Positions 1-8,035 are shown, counted from the stretch's first letter. The stretch: 33,118 bases of DNA from Geobacter sp. UBA4074 (GCA_002383415.1 DFYU01000141.1:1-33118), one strand, 5' to 3'. Program-made: numbers and translations. Notes: generated from the letters alone by a model not told the origin.

Positions 1-2134
1 CCACAGATTCTGCTGAAGAGCCGAACTTGTAGCCGACCGTTACATAGCCGATATGTGCATCGTAGTCGGGGTTGGCATAGGCACCGGTTAACATGACACC
101 GTCAGTCTTGGTAATCATGTAATCATAGCCGGTGTAATGATCGTCGGTGTAGTCAAGTTTTTCGAATAAATAGCCAAGGCCAAGTTCAAGATTTTTTGTG
201 ATGCTGTAGTTTAGCTTTGCTGCCAAAGCATGCTTCTTGTAATTGTCAATATTATCATTACTTACAATTGGTGTTGCTAGACTTGTGAGGTCATATCCAG
301 AAGAAAAATCCTGATCGCCAGAGGCGTCTTCATATCTATAACCAGTGCTTAATACCAGTTTTTTCTTGATAATATCGATATTTCCATTAACACCAATCGC
401 ATAACTTACGTCTTTCCTCTTTGAATTCCAGTTGTAAGCTGTAGCGGTATCGACGAGATTAGGATCAGCATTGGTGAATGCGGTGTAATTGCGATGTTGT
501 GATTCATTCTTGCTCATCTCAAATTCAACATACGGATTGATACTGAAGTTTGATTTGCTGTAGGTAGCGTCGGCATAAACCTCATGGCGGGAGTCATCCA
601 GCATGCCAAAATCAGTATCAACATAATCATTCATTTTAAAGCTGTATTCGGTTGTGAAAGATAGTGAATCAGTGGGTTCAAATTCAACGCCAAGTTTTAC
701 GCTGTGCTGGTTTTTGTCAGCCGTATCAACTGGCCGCCACCACTGTTTGAAGAATGATGCGTCGGTGGCGGTGGCATAAAGGTCGCCCCTGAAATCACTG
801 CTTCTGGTCAGATACTGGTAGCGCACCTTCGCCGACATCCAGTCAAAATAGTTGTTTTTAAGCTGGGTATAGAAAATGTGGTCGGTTGTCTGGGGGGCGT
901 CGGTCCGTGCTCCCATGTAGGTTGTGCCGAAGATATGGAAGTTCATCAGGCGATTGATGCGCAGGTATTCATAACCAGCGGCCAGTTTGGTGTTTGCCGG
1001 CAGCTTGTACCCGACATCAAGTCCGCCGTTAACCTTGTTATAGTCGAACTTCTCAGTGGTGTTTGTTGCTGCATCAGCCGCTAAGACGCTGCCGTACACA
1101 AAACCTGTTGGTGATTTATTGGTCTTGTCGAGCAGGTTCAGATATGCCTTTACATCCAGTGCCTTGATGGGAGAGCTGGTGACGGCGGCATAGGCCGTCT
1201 TGTAGGTGATTTTTCCGCTGAACGTACCGCCGATAGTGTTGGTGCCTTCCGTCAGGCTGATGTCGTTACTGCTCTCCGAGTAGCTGGCCCGTGCCATGAA
1301 CGTGGTATTCCAGAACGGTATCCGGTACATCACATTGCCGCCGACCTTGTAGTACATGCTGTCCGGAGCAAGATATACGGTGGCGGTTGATGGGCCGGTA
1401 TAGGTGTGGCTGAAGGTCTTGTCGCTGTTGGTAAAGTCGCTGATGGTCCCGTCAAGGGTGACAATCAGGTTGTTTGACCGGTAGCCGGCGGTCAGATAGA
1501 CATTTTCAGTGGAATAGCTGATCGGAGCAGGCAGTTCCTTCTGCTGACCCAAGTAGGTGCCCAGGGGCAGCAGACCGTCTGTTTCAATTTTTTCAAATCT
1601 GGCATTCAGGAAAAAGGGACTCTTGAACGAAAACTCCATCTCGCCACCGTAGTTTTTGCGGTCGATGGTGTAATCAAAGGGGGTACTGTTTACAATTGTG
1701 GCATATGCGGTAGCATAGGATGCATTGTTTGCCACCGGGGCTGTCAGGGCCGTTGAGCCTACACCACTGTAGATCGATTTTGCGCCAAAGGTCAGGTTGT
1801 GTGGTGTCTCGTTATAAAAAATGGAATATTTAAAATCCTCCGGCCTGCCGATGCTGAATTCAAAACTCTGGTCATTGAGTGTCTTTTGTGTGTCGGCGTT
1901 GTAACCGAATCTTTCACCCTTGAAGTTCAGGAAGTAGTCCTTGCCATAATAATCAAGCAGGAAGTTGCCGGTGATTCCTTCGCCGATATCGCGATATTCG
2001 TTGAATTTGGCCTTATCACCCTGGATGTCTGAGAACACACCTCCAAGCTCCATGTTCCCGGTAAACTCTTCACCAAAGGCCGGCGCTGTGCAGGCAGCTA
2101 CCGCCAAGATGGATGCAAGAAATGTTTTTTTCAT
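1..2134 (-). CDS. MtrB/PioB-type outer-membrane beta-barrel protein (3' end outside window)
   Basis: Outer-membrane porin that would sheathe the decaheme cytochrome encoded just upstream and let electrons cross the outer membrane. The frame is open from an ATG at 2134 (minus) to the window edge, about 711 codons, so it is partial. The start follows a strong AGGGAG-type ribosome site and a signal peptide (MKKTFLASILAVAACTAPAFG). The mature part shows alternating aromatic/polar strands and Asn/Thr/Asp-rich loops typical of a large barrel, ending near the edge with a GYVTVGYKF-like strand, so little seems to be missing. The only cysteine I see lies in the signal peptide; I did not find the N-terminal CxxC of Shewanella MtrB. 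It starts 14 bp after the cytochrome stop, indicating an operon. Family assignment rests on architecture plus neighbour; the barrel class is more certain than the exact subfamily. Confidence 0.8.
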   Translation of the reverse strand, partial: MKKTFLASILAVAACTAPAFGEEFTGNMELGGVFSDIQGDKAKFNEYRDIGEGITGNFLLDYYGKDYFLNFKGERFGYNADTQKTLNDQSFEFSIGRPEDFKYSIFYNETPHNLTFGAKSIYSGVGSTALTAPVANNASYATAYATIVNSTPFDYTIDRKNYGGEMEFSFKSPFFLNARFEKIETDGLLPLGTYLGQQKELPAPISYSTENVYLTAGYRSNNLIVTLDGTISDFTNSDKTFSHTYTGPSTATVYLAPDSMYYKVGGNVMYRIPFWNTTFMARASYSESSNDISLTEGTNTIGGTFSGKITYKTAYAAVTSSPIKALDVKAYLNLLDKTNKSPTGFVYGSVLAADAATNTTEKFDYNKVNGGLDVGYKLPANTKLAAGYEYLRINRLMNFHIFGTTYMGARTDAPQTTDHIFYTQLKNNYFDWMSAKVRYQYLTRSSDFRGDLYATATDASFFKQWWRPVDTADKNQHSVKLGVEFEPTDSLSFTTEYSFKMNDYVDTDFGMLDDSRHEVYADATYSKSNFSINPYVEFEMSKNESQHRNYTAFTNADPNLVDTATAYNWNSKRKDVSYAIGVNGNIDIIKKKLVLSTGYRYEDASGDQDFSSGYDLTSLATPIVSNDNIDNYKKHALAAKLNYSITKNLELGLGYLFEKLDYTDDHYTGYDYMITKTDGVMLTGAYANPDYDAHIGYVTVGYKFGSSAESV

Positions 2135-2148
2135 TGTGCGCTCCCTCC

Positions 2149-3021
2149 TTATCGGATAAACCGCTTGCCGCCATAGACGGTGCCATTGGCCCTACCCGGT
2201 GCATTGCTGCCGTGAATGGTGCCATGGCAGCCGGTGCAACCACGCGCCAAACCGCCCCTGCCTGCTCCAAACGTTGAGGTGAAGTTTTGGTTTCCACCGT
2301 AGGGGGTTCCAGGGTGGCGCGACCAGTCATGGCACTGCTGGCAAAGCTGGGGCTGTTTTTCTTTGAGCAGCTTGGCGGCCTTGGTACCGTGGGGGGCGTG
2401 GCACTTCATGCAGTCTTCCTCAACCGGTGGGTGTTCCCAGATATAGGGACCGCGCTTGTCGGCATGACACTTGTAGCAGAGCTGGTTGACGTTTTCGGCC
2501 TTGATCATGCCGTGCCCCAGGGCGCCGTGGGGGTTGTGACAGTCTGAGCAGCTGATCTTGCCTTCGATTATCGGGTGGTGGGAGAACTTGTTGGCCTGGG
2601 ATTTAACATCCTTGTGGCACTGGAAGCAGGATTCAGGCTGCTTGGCGTAGGGCTTGGGGGCCTTGTGGACAGAGTGACAGGACGCACAGGTGACATCATT
2701 CTTCTTGTGGTAGGAGCTGTCCCAGAACATCAATTTTTCATTCTTGCCGTGGCACTGCTGACACTGGGCGTTTTGTTCCTTGGCGTTGGCGCCCTTGCCA
2801 AAACGGATGATGTTTGATTTGCTGGGGTTGGCCATGTGGGCGTCACCACCACCGTGGCATGAGAGGCAATCCTTGCCTGCCTTGCCGTGCAGGGTTGTCG
2901 TGTGTTTGGCGACGATGTCGGCGTGACATGTTGCGCACTTTTCGTTGGCTAGGGCTGTTCCTGCAAACATCAGCAGGGCTGCACTGGCCAACAGCGACAG
3001 TTTTGCAGCGATTCGTGTCAT
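2149..3021 (-). CDS. DmsE/MtrA-family decaheme c-type cytochrome
   Basis: Periplasmic multiheme electron carrier that plugs into an MtrB-type porin. The 290-residue protein has a Sec signal peptide (residues 1–25, ending TALA) and exactly ten CxxCH haem-binding motifs starting near residues 29, 52, 87, 112, 132, 158, 182, 204, 227 and 262, spread evenly as in MtrA and DmsE. Additional histidines between motifs could be distal haem ligands. The ATG at 3021 has an AAGGAGG site 7 bases upstream. It is the first gene of a two-gene operon with the barrel protein. No outer-surface cytochrome (MtrC/OmcA type) is visible here; it may lie beyond the left edge. Length is slightly below that of Shewanella MtrA (roughly 330). 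Direction of electron flow and terminal substrate cannot be told from sequence. Confidence 0.93.
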   Translation of the reverse strand: MTRIAAKLSLLASAALLMFAGTALANEKCATCHADIVAKHTTTLHGKAGKDCLSCHGGGDAHMANPSKSNIIRFGKGANAKEQNAQCQQCHGKNEKLMFWDSSYHKKNDVTCASCHSVHKAPKPYAKQPESCFQCHKDVKSQANKFSHHPIIEGKISCSDCHNPHGALGHGMIKAENVNQLCYKCHADKRGPYIWEHPPVEEDCMKCHAPHGTKAAKLLKEKQPQLCQQCHDWSRHPGTPYGGNQNFTSTFGAGRGGLARGCTGCHGTIHGSNAPGRANGTVYGGKRFIR

Positions 3022-3066
3022 ACTGTTTTCCTCCTTGTGGTGGTGTTGTCTGCTGCGACATATAAT

Positions 3067-3080
3067 TAAACGAGTGTTTA
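3067..3080. promoter_or_regulatory. Inverted repeat TAAAC-GAGT-GTTTA, putative operator
   Basis: Perfect 5-bp arms around a 4-bp centre, lying just downstream of the predicted mtrA transcript start. That position suits a repressor. The symmetry and AT-rich arms resemble TetR-family half-sites, but no regulator gene for it is in the window. Confidence 0.3.
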
Positions 3081-3092
3081 CTGTTTTATTAA

Positions 3093-3122
3093 TTAATATT
3101 CCGCTAAAGATTAGATGGTCAA
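3093..3122 (-). promoter_or_regulatory. Putative sigma70 promoter of the mtrA–mtrB operon
   Basis: On the minus strand TTGACC (3117–3122) is followed after 17–18 bases by ATATTA/TATTAA (3093–3099). This would place the transcript start near 3086, about 65 bases before the cytochrome ATG. Found by eye only. Confidence 0.35.
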
Positions 3123-3139
3123 CAACTTAATGTTAGAAT

Positions 3140-3169
3140 TTGACAAAATTAATGTGTGTAATTTTTAAT
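3140..3169 (+). promoter_or_regulatory. Putative sigma70 promoter upstream of yicC
   Basis: TTGACA at 3140–3145 is followed after 17–18 bases by TTTTAA/TTTAAT at 3163–3169. It lies about 80 bases before the chosen yicC start and would drive the yicC–gmk–rpoZ direction. Confidence 0.4.
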
Positions 3170-3247
3170 GTTTGCCATGACTGGACAGTTGTTGTTGATT
3201 TCGGGTATATGCAAGAGGCTGTTGCGCACGTGATACGAGGGGGATGC

Positions 3248-4123
3248 ATGATCAGGAGTATGACCGGTTACGGCAAGGGTGAGGCGGCAGGGGCGTCGGG
3301 ACGATGTGTGGTGGAGGTGCGAACGGTCAACCACCGCTACGGCGAGGTGACGGTGAAGCTGCCGCGCAGTTTTCTGGCCTATGAGCATGAGCTGCGGAAG
3401 GCAGCAGCCAACCGCATCAAGCGGGGCAAGGCTGATCTGTTTGTGCAATGGGAAGAGGCTGCTGGTGCCGCACAGGTGCCGCCGGTGAATATGGCAGCAG
3501 CCCGGGGGTATCAGGCTGCTTTTCTGGAGTTGGCCCGCGAGTTGCGCCTGTCTCCGGAAATCCCACTTTCGTTGATTGTCAGCCAAAAAAATGTACTGCA
3601 AGAGGCGGCAGGTGAGGAACAGCCCGATCTGTTGCCCCAGGTGTTGCAAGCGGTGCTAGCTGCCCTGGATGCCCTTGACGCCATGCGGCTGCGCGAAGGG
3701 GAGGCGTTGGAGCGCGACCTGCGGGAGCGACGTCAGGGGCTGGCCGAACTGGTGGCTCAGGTAACGGAGCGGGCTCCACTGGTGGTGGAAGAATATGAGG
3801 CTAAGCTGCGGCAACGACTGGCCAAGTTGCTCAATGATACCGAGCTTGACCCTCAGCGTCTGGCCCAGGAAGTGGCTTTGATGGCTGATCGCTGCGATGT
3901 GACCGAGGAGTTGGTGCGGTTGCAGAGCCATTTTGTGCAGTTTGACGAGACCCTGGCCCTGACTGAACCGGTGGGCCGTAAGCTGGATTTTCTGATGCAG
4001 GAGTTGAACCGTGAGGTGAATACCATTGGTTCCAAGGCTAACGATGCGCAGGTGACTGCGTTGGTGGTGCAGATGAAGGCGGAACTGGAGCGGATGCGGG
4101 AGCAGGTTCAAAACATCGAATAA
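3248..4123 (+). CDS. yicC: YicC family endoribonuclease
   Basis: YicC/YloC proteins are conserved bacterial RNases involved in small-RNA and mRNA decay. The 291-residue product begins with the diagnostic N-terminus MIRSMTGYG and ends with the family's C-terminal region (a GRKLDFLMQELNRE stretch followed by an NTIGSKAND stretch near residues 240–265). Length matches E. coli YicC (287). An upstream in-frame ATG at 3140 exists, but the 3248 ATG fits the family N-terminus and is preceded by a GAGGGGG ribosome site. It heads the direction shared with gmk and rpoZ, the arrangement common for this gene, but here a 122-bp repeat and two small genes separate it from gmk. Confidence 0.93.
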   Translation: MIRSMTGYGKGEAAGASGRCVVEVRTVNHRYGEVTVKLPRSFLAYEHELRKAAANRIKRGKADLFVQWEEAAGAAQVPPVNMAAARGYQAAFLELARELRLSPEIPLSLIVSQKNVLQEAAGEEQPDLLPQVLQAVLAALDALDAMRLREGEALERDLRERRQGLAELVAQVTERAPLVVEEYEAKLRQRLAKLLNDTELDPQRLAQEVALMADRCDVTEELVRLQSHFVQFDETLALTEPVGRKLDFLMQELNREVNTIGSKANDAQVTALVVQMKAELERMREQVQNIE

Positions 4124-4125
4124 GC

Positions 4126-4247
4126 GAAACGGTCTTTTTCCGCCCTGAGCACGTCATTCTTCAAAATGACTTGTCAACGTACTGCTCAAGTACGTCTTCG
4201 CGCCATTTCTTGAATGCCGCACTCAGATACGAAAAAATCCTCGTTTC
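4126..4247 (+). repeat. 122-bp imperfect palindromic intergenic repeat, copy 1
   Basis: Begins 2 bp after the yicC stop. Outer arms are GAAACG (4126–4131) and CGTTTC (4242–4247), followed inward by T-rich and A-rich segments. Inner arms are CTGAG (4145–4149)/CTCAG (4222–4226) and CATTC (4155–4159)/GAATG (4212–4216). The central hairpin is ACGTACT–5 nt–AGTACGT (4177–4195). The same element, same length and orientation, lies at 7914–8035. Stem bases differ between copies but stay complementary within each. The long stem flanked by T- and A-tracts could act as a terminator or structured RNA. Confidence 0.8.
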
Positions 4248-4308
4248 TTGGTAAAGATGTGTAGCGATCTCGGCGTCAGGATTCGCGTTTGTATGTGGGA
4301 GACAGTTT

Positions 4309-4545
4309 ATGCCGACAGTTTTGAAGTCCGGGCCATACCGATTTTATTTCCACAGCCACGAGACAACGGAACCGCCTCATATCCATGTTGATCGTGATGA
4401 CCAGACGGCCAAATTCTGGTTGACACCGGTTTCGCTTGCATCGAGTATTGGTTTTACTCCGAGGGAGTTACGGCTCATACAGCTTTTAGTAATTGAGAAC
4501 AGGTTGTTGTTGGAGGAGGCGTGGCATGGCTACTTTGGCGCTTAA
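4309..4545 (+). CDS. DUF4160 domain-containing protein (toxin–antitoxin-like pair, first gene)
   Basis: Small 78-residue protein recognisable as DUF4160 from its pattern: an N-terminal FYFHSHE segment, PPHIHV (near residues 23–28), an alternating DDQTAKFW stretch, then a C-terminal helix with EEAWHGYFG. This family is nearly always found directly before a DUF2442 gene; the pair is often listed as toxin–antitoxin-like, but its biochemical function is unknown. The ATG at 4309 has GGGAG upstream. The last 20 bp overlap the next gene, implying coupled translation. Base composition looks more AT-rich than yicC and gmk, consistent with later insertion into the operon. Confidence 0.8.
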   Translation: MPTVLKSGPYRFYFHSHETTEPPHIHVDRDDQTAKFWLTPVSLASSIGFTPRELRLIQLLVIENRLLLEEAWHGYFGA

Positions 4546-4789
4546 ATCAGATGAACGCGTAAAAAATGTGCTCGTAAATGACGACGTATTAGCTGTTGAT
4601 CTGATGGATGGTAGAACCATTACCGTTCCCTTGGTCTGGTTTCCGCGCCTGGCGCAGGCGACCCAGCAGGAGCGAGAGCATTGGCAGACCAGTGGTGGCG
4701 GTTATGGAATTCATTGGCCTGAGATAGATGAAGATTTGTCAACCGAAGGTCTGTTGCGCGGCGCTCCTGCCGTGCGGGGTGGGCGCTAA
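4526..4789 (+). CDS. DUF2442 domain-containing protein (partner of DUF4160)
   Basis: 87-residue protein with the DUF2442 pattern: a DDVLAVDLMDGRTITVPL strand pair (near residues 19–36), WFPRL, a central helix, and a conserved GYGIHWPEIDEDLS end. The start at 4526 is set by the excellent GGAGGAGG site 7 bases upstream and the family N-terminus; the frame opens further upstream at 4493 but that extension falls inside DUF4160. It overlaps DUF4160 by 20 bp and its stop is one base from the gmk ATG. The gmk ribosome site therefore lies inside this gene, so gmk translation may now depend on it. Function unknown; DNA-binding antitoxin-like roles have been suggested for the family. Confidence 0.82.
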   Translation: MATLALKSDERVKNVLVNDDVLAVDLMDGRTITVPLVWFPRLAQATQQEREHWQTSGGGYGIHWPEIDEDLSTEGLLRGAPAVRGGR

Positions 4790-4790
4790 C

Positions 4791-5399
4791 ATGCAACCCC
4801 AAGGACTCTTGATTGTTATCTCCGCACCGTCAGGAGCGGGCAAAACAACACTCTGTCGTGGTCTGACGCAGCGCTTTCCGGCCCTGCAGGAGTCGATTAG
4901 TTATACCACTCGCCAGCCGCGCCCCGGCGAGGTGGATGGGGTGGACTATCATTTTGTGCCAGAGGAGGCCTTCCGGCAGATGGTGGCGGAGCATGCCTTT
5001 ATCGAGTGGGCCGAGGTGCACGGCAATCTGTACGGCACCGCCCTAGCGACCATCGAAGAGGCCCGTCGCAGCGGAGTCGATATCCTGCTGGATATTGACT
5101 GTCAGGGGGCAAAGACGCTCAAGCAGCGTGGCGTGGAAGGGTTGTTTGTGTTTGTGTTGCCCCCCAGTTTGGCCGAACTGAGAAGGCGGCTCGAATCCCG
5201 TTCTTCTGATGAGCGCGAAGTGATCGAGCGGCGCATCGTGCGGGCCACCGAGGAGATCCGTGAGGCCCGCTGGTATGACTATATTGTGATAAATGATCGG
5301 CTGGATGAGGCTCAGGAGTTATTGTCCGCCATTGTGACCGCCAGCCGAGCCACCACCGGGCGCATGTTGGGGCAGGTTGCGAAAATGTTTGATATTTGA
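4791..5399 (+). CDS. gmk: Guanylate kinase
   Basis: Cytosolic enzyme that phosphorylates GMP to GDP with ATP, essential for GTP and for the precursor pool of (p)ppGpp. The 202-residue protein has the P-loop SGAGKTT (near residues 14–20), the GMP-binding SYTTRQPRPGE segment (from about 37) with GVDYHFV, the DIDCQGA motif, and the lid SRSSDE followed by an arginine-rich helix. Length is normal for the family. The ATG at 4791 gives the standard N-terminus; longer readings run into the DUF2442 gene in another frame. It is followed by rpoZ after 58 bp. Confidence 0.96.
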   Translation: MQPQGLLIVISAPSGAGKTTLCRGLTQRFPALQESISYTTRQPRPGEVDGVDYHFVPEEAFRQMVAEHAFIEWAEVHGNLYGTALATIEEARRSGVDILLDIDCQGAKTLKQRGVEGLFVFVLPPSLAELRRRLESRSSDEREVIERRIVRATEEIREARWYDYIVINDRLDEAQELLSAIVTASRATTGRMLGQVAKMFDI

Positions 5400-5416
5400 G
5401 CTAGTGTAGGTATAAT
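5388..5416 (+). promoter_or_regulatory. Putative rpoZ promoter inside the gmk end
   Basis: TTTGAT (5388–5393), a 17-bp spacer, and a perfect TATAAT (5411–5416). The transcript would start near 5423, about 35 bases before rpoZ. This could supply omega independently of yicC–gmk transcription. Confidence 0.5.
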
Positions 5417-5457
5417 CCTGTACCCATTTTGCGTTACGACGGAAGGAGTAGAAAAGT

Positions 5458-5664
5458 ATGGCACGGGTAACCGTTGAAGATTGTCTCGAAAGGGTTGAGA
5501 ACCGCTTTATGTTGGTGATGATGGCCTCCAAGCGGGTTAAGCAGCTTTACAAGGGGGCGCGTCCCCAGGTTTCCACCAAAAACAACCGCTTTGTGGTGAC
5601 CGCGCTGCGTGAGATAGCTGCTGGCAAGCTTTCCGGCGAGTTGAGCACGAAGAAGGCGGCTTAA
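5458..5664 (+). CDS. rpoZ: DNA-directed RNA polymerase omega subunit
   Basis: Small subunit that helps fold and assemble the beta' subunit and contributes to the ppGpp-binding site on RNA polymerase in proteobacteria. The 68-residue protein starts MARVTVEDC and has the conserved NRFMLVMMASKRVKQL and KNNRFVVTALREIAAGK segments; length is typical. A GGAAGGAG site lies 8–9 bases upstream of the ATG. It sits between gmk and rel, as in many proteobacteria, a context tied to (p)ppGpp metabolism and response. Confidence 0.96.
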   Translation: MARVTVEDCLERVENRFMLVMMASKRVKQLYKGARPQVSTKNNRFVVTALREIAAGKLSGELSTKKAA

Positions 5665-5679
5665 TCGTTTGCGTAGTGA

Positions 5680-5711
5680 GGGGTGCGTCAGTGGTGGCGC
5701 GCCCCTTTTTT
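5680..5711 (+). terminator. Rho-independent terminator after rpoZ
   Basis: GGGGTGCG (5680–5687) pairs with CGCGCCCC (5698–5705, one G·U pair), followed by six T. It lies between rpoZ and rel, so rel may be partly separately transcribed or read through. Confidence 0.75.
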
Positions 5712-5763
5712 GTCTTCTGGCCGCTAGGCCTTCTGTACTACCTGACGCTGTGACCCATCCTGC

Positions 5764-7914
5764 ATGATTCGACTGAATGACATCCTCGATACGGTGGCCA
5801 GTTTCAATCCCACCGCTGACCTGAACCTGATCCGCAAGGCCTACGTCTATTGTGCCAAGGTGCATCAGGGGCAAACCCGCCTTTCCGGTGAGCCCTACAT
5901 CATCCATCCGCTTGAGGTGGCCGGTATTCTGGCTGAACTCAAGCTGGATGTGCCCAGTATTGTCACCGGATTCCTGCACGATACGATTGAGGATACCCTG
6001 GCCACCCCTGAGGAGCTGGCCGAGATGTTCGGCAGTGAGGTGGCCGATCTGGTGGATGGCGTCACCAAGATCAGCAAGATACACTTCAAGACCAAGGAAG
6101 AGAATCAGGCTGAAAACTTCCGCAAGATGTTGCTGGCCATGGCCAAGGATATCCGGGTGATCCTGGTGAAGCTGGCCGACCGGCTGCACAATATGCGTAC
6201 TCTGCAGTTCCAGCCCGAGCCCAAGCAGCGTTCGATCAGTCGTGAGACCATGGATATCTATGCCCCGATCGCCAACCGGCTGGGTATCTCCTGGGTCAAG
6301 GTGGAGCTGGAAGATCTTTCGTTCCGTTATCTGAATCCCCAGACCTATGCCGATCTTTCGGCCCGTATCCAGCGCAAGAAGCAGGAGCGCGAGCAGTACG
6401 TGCAGGAAACCCGCGAGATCATCGAGACCAAGCTGCAGGAGCATGGCATCGTGGGCGAGGTTTCCGGTCGCAGCAAGCACCTGTACTCCATCTGGCGTAA
6501 GATGGAGAAGCGCAATGTGGATTTCGAAGAGATCTACGATTTGACCGCCTTCCGGGTGCTGGTGGATACGGTCAAGGACTGCTACGGGGTGCTGGGGGTG
6601 ATCCACTCCTCCTGGAAGCCGATTCCGGGCCGGTTCAAAGATTACATCGCCATGCCCAAGGGCAACATGTACCAGTCGCTGCATACCACCGTGATCGGCC
6701 CCCACGGCGACCGGATCGAGGTGCAGATCCGCACCCATGAGATGCATCAGGTGGCGGACGCCGGCATCGCGGCTCACTGGAAGTACAAGGAGGGCAAGGG
6801 CTACGACGAGAAGGAAGTCAAGCGTTTTGCCTGGCTGCGTCAGCTGTTGGAGTGGCAGCAGGAGCTGCAGGACTCCCGCGAGTTCATGGATTCGGTCAAG
6901 GTGGAGCTGTTTCCGGAGGAGGTCTACGTCTTCACCCCCAAGGGAGATGTGAAGGGCTTCCCGAAAGGCTCAACCCCGATCGACTTTGCCTATGCGGTGC
7001 ATACCGATGTGGGCCACCGCTGTGTCGGTGCCAAGGTCAACGGCAAGCTGGTGCCGCTCAAGCATCAGTTGCAGAATGGCGACATCGTCGAGGTAATCAC
7101 CTCGCCGCACCATACTCCCAGCAAGGACTGGCTCAAGATCGTCAATTCCTCACGGGCCCGCAACAAGATCAGGGCCTGGATCAAGACCGAGGAGCGCAAA
7201 CGTAGCATCGTGCTGGGCAGAGAGATCTGCGAGAAGGAGTTCCGGCGCTATTCGCTGAACCTGCAGAAGGTGCAGCGGGCCGGTGATCTGAAACGGGTGG
7301 CCCAGGAGGTGGGCTACAGCAGTGAAGATGATCTGCTGGCCGCCATCGGTTACGGCAAGGTGTCGGCCAACCAGGTAATCGGCAGGCTGGTGCCCGAAGA
7401 GAAGCTGAAGGCCCAGCAGGAACACAAAGAGTCGCGCATCAGCGGGGTGATCAACCGGCTGAAGGGTAAGTCGGCCAGCGCTGTTGAGGTGGGGGGCATG
7501 GAAGATATCATGATCCGCTACTCCAAGTGCTGCAACCCGGTGCCGGGTGATGATATCGTGGGCTTTATCACCCGGGGGCAGGGGGTGGCGATCCATACCG
7601 CCGATTGCCCCTTTGTGCGGGAGAGTGACCCGGAACGCCGGATTGAAGTAACCTGGGCCAAGGGCAAGAGCGCGGCGCTGCCGGTGCGGTTGCGTGTGCT
7701 GTGTCACGATGAAAAGGGTATTCTGGCCAACATGACCATGGCCATCACCAATGCCGAGGCCAACATCTCCAGCGCCCAGGTGAAGAGTACCGTTGACCAG
7801 CGTGGTGAGAACATCTTTGAGATCAACGTGTCTGACCTGGAGCATCTGCAGCGGGTGATGAATTCACTGATGCGGGTGAAGGGGGTCATTAAAGTGGAGC
7901 GCCTGAAGAGTTAG
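5764..7914 (+). CDS. Bifunctional (p)ppGpp synthetase/hydrolase, Rel/SpoT type
   Basis: Makes (p)ppGpp from ATP and GTP/GDP and hydrolyses it, the core of the stringent response. The 716-residue protein has an HD hydrolase domain with H48, H72-D73 and D139 in a KLADRLHNMRT motif, so it appears hydrolase-competent. The synthetase domain (about 235–345) carries YDLTAFRV and RFKDYIA; the RxKD form (290–293) is typical of bifunctional enzymes rather than RelA-only ones. A TGS domain follows (about 388–450, VFTPKGD), then a conserved CCNPVPGD region (zinc-finger/helical), then a C-terminal ACT domain beginning near LRVLCHDEKG. Full length for the family. No clear Shine–Dalgarno precedes the ATG at 5764, but the N-terminus matches the family. 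A 122-bp repeat begins at the last base of its stop codon. The symbol is left blank because usage varies (relA, spoT, rel). Confidence 0.95.
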   Translation: MIRLNDILDTVASFNPTADLNLIRKAYVYCAKVHQGQTRLSGEPYIIHPLEVAGILAELKLDVPSIVTGFLHDTIEDTLATPEELAEMFGSEVADLVDGVTKISKIHFKTKEENQAENFRKMLLAMAKDIRVILVKLADRLHNMRTLQFQPEPKQRSISRETMDIYAPIANRLGISWVKVELEDLSFRYLNPQTYADLSARIQRKKQEREQYVQETREIIETKLQEHGIVGEVSGRSKHLYSIWRKMEKRNVDFEEIYDLTAFRVLVDTVKDCYGVLGVIHSSWKPIPGRFKDYIAMPKGNMYQSLHTTVIGPHGDRIEVQIRTHEMHQVADAGIAAHWKYKEGKGYDEKEVKRFAWLRQLLEWQQELQDSREFMDSVKVELFPEEVYVFTPKGDVKGFPKGSTPIDFAYAVHTDVGHRCVGAKVNGKLVPLKHQLQNGDIVEVITSPHHTPSKDWLKIVNSSRARNKIRAWIKTEERKRSIVLGREICEKEFRRYSLNLQKVQRAGDLKRVAQEVGYSSEDDLLAAIGYGKVSANQVIGRLVPEEKLKAQQEHKESRISGVINRLKGKSASAVEVGGMEDIMIRYSKCCNPVPGDDIVGFITRGQGVAIHTADCPFVRESDPERRIEVTWAKGKSAALPVRLRVLCHDEKGILANMTMAITNAEANISSAQVKSTVDQRGENIFEINVSDLEHLQRVMNSLMRVKGVIKVERLKS

Positions 7915-8035
7915 GAGTGGTCTTTTTTCGCCTTGGCCGCGCCAATCTTCGAAATGTCTTGTGCGACGTACTGCATCAGTACGCCTCCGCGCCATTTCTT
8001 GATTGTCGTAGCCAGGACGAAAAAATCCTCACTCC
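7914..8035 (+). repeat. 122-bp imperfect palindromic intergenic repeat, copy 2
   Basis: Same element as 4126–4247, same orientation. Outer arms GGAGTG (7914–7919)/CACTCC (8030–8035); inner arms TTGGC (7933–7937)/GCCAG (8011–8015) and CAATC (7943–7947)/GATTG (8001–8005). The central hairpin is CGTACTG–CAT–CAGTACG (7967–7983). It starts on the last base of the rel stop codon and ends 21 bases before the ridA ATG, so it is probably transcribed in the rel–ridA message or terminates it. Confidence 0.8.

Noticed and set aside
5434..6777. Long 447-codon open frame on minus, opposite rpoZ and rel
   Set aside because: It lies antisense to two clearly conserved genes, lacks family features and arises from the codon pattern of GC-rich coding sequence.
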